Shown here in pieces: positions 6,617 to 10,411 of a DNA stretch of 10,411 bases. This DNA comes from Draconibacterium sp. (GTDB taxonomy: Bacteria; Bacteroidota; Bacteroidia; Bacteroidales; Prolixibacteraceae), in NCBI GenBank assembly GCA_030595485.1, contig JAUVDE010000078.1, positions 1 through 10,411 on the forward strand. The letters run 5' to 3'. A program made the position numbers and the translations under genes. Below the pieces are notes generated by a model. It saw nothing but the letters and a program-made list of their open reading frames with translations. It was not told where the DNA came from and did not search any database. Each line of letters begins with the position of its first letter. The stretch's first letter is position 1.

Positions 6617-9316
6617 ATGAGTAGGATTAAAAAATCTATAGTAACCCTATTATTCCTTTTTATTGTGTTTGTACCGCAGCTTTTTGCACAAGATGCTGAT
6701 AGTACAAACTTTTCAATTTACTATTCCAGCGCAAGGAAATATACGGTTGCCGATGTGCAAATATCGGGGATTAAATATTTGGATAAAACTGTTTTGATTC
6801 AGCTTTCCGGTATTAAAGTTGGCGATGAAATAATGGTGCCGGGCGATGAAATTACTACCGCAATTAGAAAATTGTGGCAGCAAGGATTATTTTCGGATGT
6901 TGAGATTAAGGCAACAAAAGTTATTGGCGATAAAATTTGGATTGATATCCTATTGCAGGAACGACCACGTTTAGCTGATGTAAATTTTTATGGTATTTCG
7001 AAATCGGAAAAAGATGATATTACCGAAAAGGTTTTACTACTGCGAGGTAGTCAAATTACCGATCATCAGGTGAATAGTGCCGAGCGAACCATTAAGGGAA
7101 TATTTCATGGAAAAGGTTTCTTAAATACCGAAGTAACCATTGTTCAGCGTGACGATACGACGCAAAATAACAGCGTTATTCTGGATATTAATGTCGATAA
7201 GAAAGAAAAGGTTAAGGTAAACCTAGTTGATATTGAAGGAAACGTTGCCATAAAAGATATTACGCTCGAAAGGGCCATGAAAAAGACCAACGAAAAAGCA
7301 ATACGTAATATCTTTAAAACCAAAAAGTTTTTAGAAGAGGAATACAAAAACGATAAAGGATTTATTGTTGATAAGTATAACGAAGTGGGATATCGAGATG
7401 CGAGAATTATAAAAGATTCGGTGTATCAGGTTGAGGTTGGGCGAAAAAAGAAATCCAGAGTAAATATTGACCTTGGAGTTGAAGAAGGAGATAAATACTA
7501 CTTTGGAGATATTCGGTGGATTGGAAATACTGTTTACCCATCCAATATTCTGAGTCAGGCTTTAGGAATTAAAAAGGGTGATGTGTTTAATCAGAAAATT
7601 CTGGATAAACGCTTGTTTGATAATGATGAAGGGATGAATAACCTTTACCTGAATAAAGGATATTTATTCTTTAACCTTGAGCCTGTTGAGGTAAAGGTAA
7701 ATAAAGATACAATTAATTACGAAATGCGTATTTTCGAAGGGAAGCAAGCTACCATTAACGAAGTGCGTATTGTAGGAAATACCAAAACCCACGAACATGT
7801 TGCCCGACGTGAATTACGTACTTACCCGGGCGATTTATTTAGTAAAGATTTGTTGATGCGTTCGTACAGGGAATTAGCGCAGCTGGGACACTTCGACCCG
7901 GAAGCAATTAATCCTGATGTTCAGCCGAATCCTGAAGATGGAACTGTGGATATTGAGTATCAACTACAGGAAAAGGCAAACGACCAGATTGAGCTTTCCG
8001 GTGGATGGGGAGCTGGTATGTTTGTGGGCTCGGTAGGTTTAAAATTTGCTAATTTCTCGGTTCGAAATATATTTAATAAAGAAGCTTGGAAACCACTTCC
8101 TACAGGTGATGGACAAACTTTGAGTTTACGTTACCAAACCAGTGGTAAATATTACCGTACGGTAAGTTTATCGTTTATTGAACCTTGGTTAGGAGGTAAA
8201 AAACCCAATTCATTCTCTATTTCATTATCGCATTCACGAATTAACTACAGTGCCAATAAGTATTACCAATCGGGTTATGGAGATAGTGGTTATTCGCCTT
8301 ATGGAAGCAGTTATGGTGGTTATGGCGGTTCTCAATACGGTTATGACTCGGCTTATGGTTATGGCGGTTATGGTGGATATGGTGCTCCGCAATACCAGTA
8401 TAATTACGATTCGGAAGGTGATAATAATAAAGACGACCAGATTTGGGAAACAACAGCATTAGCTTTAGGTTATGGATATCGTTTATCGTGGCCTGATGAT
8501 TATTTTACTGTTTATCATGAAGCTTCGTTAGAGCATTACAATCTGCAAAATATGGGTAGTTACTTCTACTTCCTTGCTGATGAAAATGGTCAGGTAAACG
8601 GAACTTTTGATAACTTAAGTTTTAAAACGGTAGTTGGACGTAGTTCAGTTGATAATCCACTTTATTCGCGTAGAGGTTCAAACCTTTCGTTAGCGGTGAA
8701 AGTTACACCTCCTTATTCGTGGTTTAGCGACAAAGACTACTCTGACCCGAATTTGCCAAATAGCGAAAAATATAAATGGATTGAATATCACAAGTGGTTA
8801 TTTAAGGGACAGTTGTTTAGTCCACTTAGCAATCCGACAGGCGATCATACTTTGGTACTTAAAACAGCATTCGAGTTGGGATTCTTAGGTTATTACAACG
8901 AAAACTTGAAATCGCCATTCGAAGGGTTTATTGTTGGTGGATCGGGTATGTCGGGATATAATATGTATGGTACCGATTATGTGGCATTACGTGGTTATAA
9001 AGACTACGCTTTAAGTCCGCAAAACGGTTCGAATATGTACACTAAATTTACGACTGAGGTTCGTTTCCCAATTACCTTAAAACCTAGTGCAACTATTTAT
9101 GCATTGGCTTTCTTAGAGGCTGGTAATGCAGGAATAACCTTCCAGAACTATACACCGTTTAAGTTACATCGTTCGGCTGGTGTTGGCGTACGTATATTCT
9201 TGCCAATGTTTGGTTTAATGGGTATCGACTGGGGATATGGATTTGATGAAGTACCAGGTAGAGGACCAGACTATTCAGGAAGCCAGTTCCACTTCGTAAT
9301 CGGTCAACAATTTTAG
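6617..9316 (+). CDS. bamA: Outer-membrane protein assembly factor BamA with Gly/Tyr-rich insert
   Basis: BamA is the core of the machine that folds and inserts beta-barrel proteins into the outer membrane. The 899-residue protein has a signal peptide (1-24, cut at LFA|Q). Five POTRA repeats follow at about 42-116, 117-196, 198-296, 297-375 and 378-453, with hallmark GNT and GY/GF turns such as WIGNTVYPSN and RIVGNTKTHEH. A 16-strand barrel takes up about 456-899. The conserved RGY of the plug loop is at 792-794 (ALRGYKDYALSP), and the protein ends in the aromatic beta signal FHFVIGQQF. It is longer than E. coli BamA (about 810), partly from a low-complexity Gly/Tyr insert at 553-597 and its acidic flank to 607, which should sit in an extracellular loop early in the barrel. 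It is preceded by uppS and followed by the ompH chaperone genes. Confidence 0.97.
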   Translation: MSRIKKSIVTLLFLFIVFVPQLFAQDADSTNFSIYYSSARKYTVADVQISGIKYLDKTVLIQLSGIKVGDEIMVPGDEITTAIRKLWQQGLFSDVEIKATKVIGDKIWIDILLQERPRLADVNFYGISKSEKDDITEKVLLLRGSQITDHQVNSAERTIKGIFHGKGFLNTEVTIVQRDDTTQNNSVILDINVDKKEKVKVNLVDIEGNVAIKDITLERAMKKTNEKAIRNIFKTKKFLEEEYKNDKGFIVDKYNEVGYRDARIIKDSVYQVEVGRKKKSRVNIDLGVEEGDKYYFGDIRWIGNTVYPSNILSQALGIKKGDVFNQKILDKRLFDNDEGMNNLYLNKGYLFFNLEPVEVKVNKDTINYEMRIFEGKQATINEVRIVGNTKTHEHVARRELRTYPGDLFSKDLLMRSYRELAQLGHFDPEAINPDVQPNPEDGTVDIEYQLQEKANDQIELSGGWGAGMFVGSVGLKFANFSVRNIFNKEAWKPLPTGDGQTLSLRYQTSGKYYRTVSLSFIEPWLGGKKPNSFSISLSHSRINYSANKYYQSGYGDSGYSPYGSSYGGYGGSQYGYDSAYGYGGYGGYGAPQYQYNYDSEGDNNKDDQIWETTALALGYGYRLSWPDDYFTVYHEASLEHYNLQNMGSYFYFLADENGQVNGTFDNLSFKTVVGRSSVDNPLYSRRGSNLSLAVKVTPPYSWFSDKDYSDPNLPNSEKYKWIEYHKWLFKGQLFSPLSNPTGDHTLVLKTAFELGFLGYYNENLKSPFEGFIVGGSGMSGYNMYGTDYVALRGYKDYALSPQNGSNMYTKFTTEVRFPITLKPSATIYALAFLEAGNAGITFQNYTPFKLHRSAGVGVRIFLPMFGLMGIDWGYGFDEVPGRGPDYSGSQFHFVIGQQF
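8273..8407 (+). repeat. Gly/Tyr-rich low-complexity segment inside bamA
   Basis: This segment encodes BamA residues 553-597. By count 15 are Gly and 14 are Tyr, with the rest mostly Ser, Gln, Pro, Asp and Ala. The DNA repeats imperfect units such as GGTTATGGCGGT, so slippage could change its length in frame. A short acidic, Asn-rich stretch follows (DSEGDNNKDD, 598-607). It falls between predicted barrel strands and is therefore probably surface exposed. Confidence 0.85.
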
Positions 9317-9322
9317 CAAAAA

Positions 9323-9330
9323 TACTTTTG
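9323..9330 (+). promoter_or_regulatory. -7-like motif (TACTTTTG) before the first ompH
   Basis: TACTTTTG, identical to the motif at 4870-4877, sits in the 64-bp gap after bamA, 51 bases before the ompH start. No TTTG-like -33 element is seen at the right distance, so this may be an internal promoter or chance. Confidence 0.3.
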
Positions 9331-9380
9331 GCATAAAATATGATAGACAAAAATCAGTTTAACTAAAAAAAGAAGTTGCC

Positions 9381-9893
9381 ATGAAAAAAATACTTTTAAC
9401 ACTTGCAGTAATATTCTCAATAGCCCTTGTGTCTAATGCACAGAAATATGGGTTTATCGATTCGGAATATATTATGGAAAATATTCCATCGTACACAGCT
9501 GCACAAGAGCAATTAAATCAATTGTCATCTCAGTATCAGAAAGAGCTTGAATCGATGCATGCCGAAATTGAGCAGATGTATCAGGATTTTCAGGCAGAAA
9601 GTGTATTGCTTTCGGAAGATATGAAGCGCAAACGCGAAGATGTAATTATTACAAAAGAGAAAGAATACAAAAAACTACAGCGTAAATATTTTGGGCCAAG
9701 CGGCGATTTGTTTAAAAAACGTCAGGGATTGGTTAAGCCGATTCAAGATGATATTTTTAATGCTGTACAAGAAATTTCTACCGACGGAAGTTATGCGGTA
9801 ATATTTGATAAAGCGGGTGGAACAACTTTATTTTACACCAATCCACGATATGATCTTAGCGATCAGGTACTACAAAAATTAGGGTATAAATAA
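9381..9893 (+). CDS. ompH: OmpH/Skp-family periplasmic chaperone, first copy
   Basis: Skp-type proteins hold unfolded outer-membrane proteins in the periplasm and hand them to BamA; they act as trimers whose long helical arms form a cavity. This 170-residue protein has a signal peptide (MKKILLTLAVIFSIALVSNA, cut before Gln21), the family opening YGFIDSEYIMENIPSY (23-38), a charged Gln/Glu/Lys-rich helical stretch at about 40-105 that would form the coiled-coil arm, and a C-terminal strand part (YAVIFDKAGGTTLFY, 138-152). Length is normal for the family. It follows bamA by 64 bp and may be read through from it or use a local promoter. A second, clearly different paralogue follows 162 bp later. 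Binding to specific client proteins cannot be read from the sequence. Confidence 0.92.
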   Translation: MKKILLTLAVIFSIALVSNAQKYGFIDSEYIMENIPSYTAAQEQLNQLSSQYQKELESMHAEIEQMYQDFQAESVLLSEDMKRKREDVIITKEKEYKKLQRKYFGPSGDLFKKRQGLVKPIQDDIFNAVQEISTDGSYAVIFDKAGGTTLFYTNPRYDLSDQVLQKLGYK

Positions 9894-9997
9894 GCAGTTA
9901 TTTGTACTATTACTTAGAATTATAAATAGAAATTATGCAATAGTTAATACTTGAATTGAAATAATGAAAGAGGGACCAAAATCGGGCCATCATTTTA

Positions 9998-10027
9998 TTT
10001 CATAATTGGTATTAAATACTATATTTG
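9998..10027 (+). promoter_or_regulatory. Candidate promoter for the second ompH
   Basis: TATATTTG at 10020-10027 matches the Bacteroidota -7 consensus TAnnTTTG exactly. TTTC at 9998-10001, 18 bases upstream, is one mismatch from the -33 consensus TTTG. Transcription would start near 10034, leaving a leader of about 22 bases before the ATG at 10056. The 162-bp gap around it is otherwise AT-rich, with no gene. Confidence 0.5.
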
Positions 10028-10055
10028 CATGCAAAAATTAAAGACCACATTGATT

Positions 10056-10411
10056 ATGAGAAATTTAATGAAACTAATGGTTGTTCTTGTTTTTACAGTA
10101 ACAACAATAGCAGCTGCTAACGCACAAACGCTGAAATTCGGTCATATCGACCTGCAAGCTTTGGTTCAGGTAATGCCTGAAAGAACTGTTGCCGAAACTG
10201 CATTCAATACATTCCAAACGGAATTAGAAGAGATTTTAGGCGAAATGCAGAAAGATTACCAAGGTAAATTAGCTGAGTTTGAGGCTTTAGGAACTGATGC
10301 TTCAGAAATTAAAAAGAACGCAAAAATAGCTGAAATTCAAGATGTTCAGCAGCGTATTCAAAACTACCAGCAAACTGCTTCTCAGCAAGTTCAACAAAAA
10401 CAAGCTGAACT
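10056..10411 (+). CDS. ompH: OmpH/Skp-family periplasmic chaperone, second copy, 3' end outside window
   Basis: The first 118 residues are visible and open to the edge. A signal peptide (MRNLMKLMVV onward, cut at ANA|Q, Gln24) is followed by the family opening LKFGHIDLQALVQVMPERT (26-44) and a Gln-, Glu- and Ala-rich helix from about 45 to the edge, matching the coiled-coil arm of Skp-like chaperones. It is related to the preceding gene by fold but is quite different in sequence: more Gln/Ala, fewer Lys/Tyr. An in-frame ATG at 10068 would give MKLMVVLVF and a shorter but workable signal peptide; 10056 is chosen as the longer form and fits the promoter candidate. Paired ompH genes after bamA are usual in Bacteroidia. 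Confidence 0.9.
   Translation, partial: MRNLMKLMVVLVFTVTTIAAANAQTLKFGHIDLQALVQVMPERTVAETAFNTFQTELEEILGEMQKDYQGKLAEFEALGTDASEIKKNAKIAEIQDVQQRIQNYQQTASQQVQQKQAE

Noticed and set aside
8273..8407. Possibility that the short repeats mark a CRISPR array or a programmed recombination site
   Set aside because: The units are codon-phased GGT/TAT variants within an open frame, with no spacers and no regular unit length.
8241..8459. Minus-strand His/Asn-rich open frame and a plus-strand Met/Val-rich frame across the bamA repeat
   Set aside because: Both are by-products of the GGT/TAT codon repeats in bamA; their biased composition is explained by the Gly/Tyr insert.

Overview
The window is a low-GC, AT-rich stretch of a Bacteroidota chromosome, probably class Bacteroidia. 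The evidence is the gene order pdxJ / CBS protein / nadK / porG-like / uppS / bamA / two OmpH genes, the outer-membrane proteins whose signal peptides are cut just before Gln, start sites without clear Shine-Dalgarno sequences, and several matches to the Bacteroidota promoter -7 element TAnnTTTG. A narrower placement (for example Marinilabiliales/Prolixibacteraceae) is only a guess.

Left part, minus strand (1-3163): an IS1634-family transposase gene runs off the left edge (1-1241). A strong 17-bp hairpin (1349-1393) separates it from a small minus-strand unit, pdxJ (2450-3163) followed by an alpha/beta hydrolase (1474-2277). The spacers of this unit carry two short arrays of a degenerate 7-bp repeat, one right after each stop codon. 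An 80-bp palindromic element (2311-2390) lies between the two genes.

Middle (3164-4787): a 66-bp divergent gap separates pdxJ from a plus-strand pair. This is a two-CBS-domain protein that must start at a TTG codon, and the NAD kinase gene nadK 10 bp later. A 317-bp leader or intergenic region follows (4788-5104), with two good -7 motifs and a hairpin.

Right part (5105-10411): an envelope-biogenesis cluster. The porG-like gene (a DUF6089 outer-membrane barrel tied to type IX secretion) overlaps uppS by one base. uppS is 4 bp from bamA, and two OmpH/Skp-type periplasmic chaperone genes follow, the second cut by the window edge. UppS supplies the lipid carrier for cell-wall and surface glycans, BamA inserts barrel proteins, the OmpH proteins escort them through the periplasm, and the PorG-like barrel is itself a likely BamA client.

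No undescribed multi-gene system was found. The most unusual items are the Gly/Tyr-rich insert in the BamA barrel, the paired heptamer arrays placed right after stop codons, and the multi-stem intergenic element.
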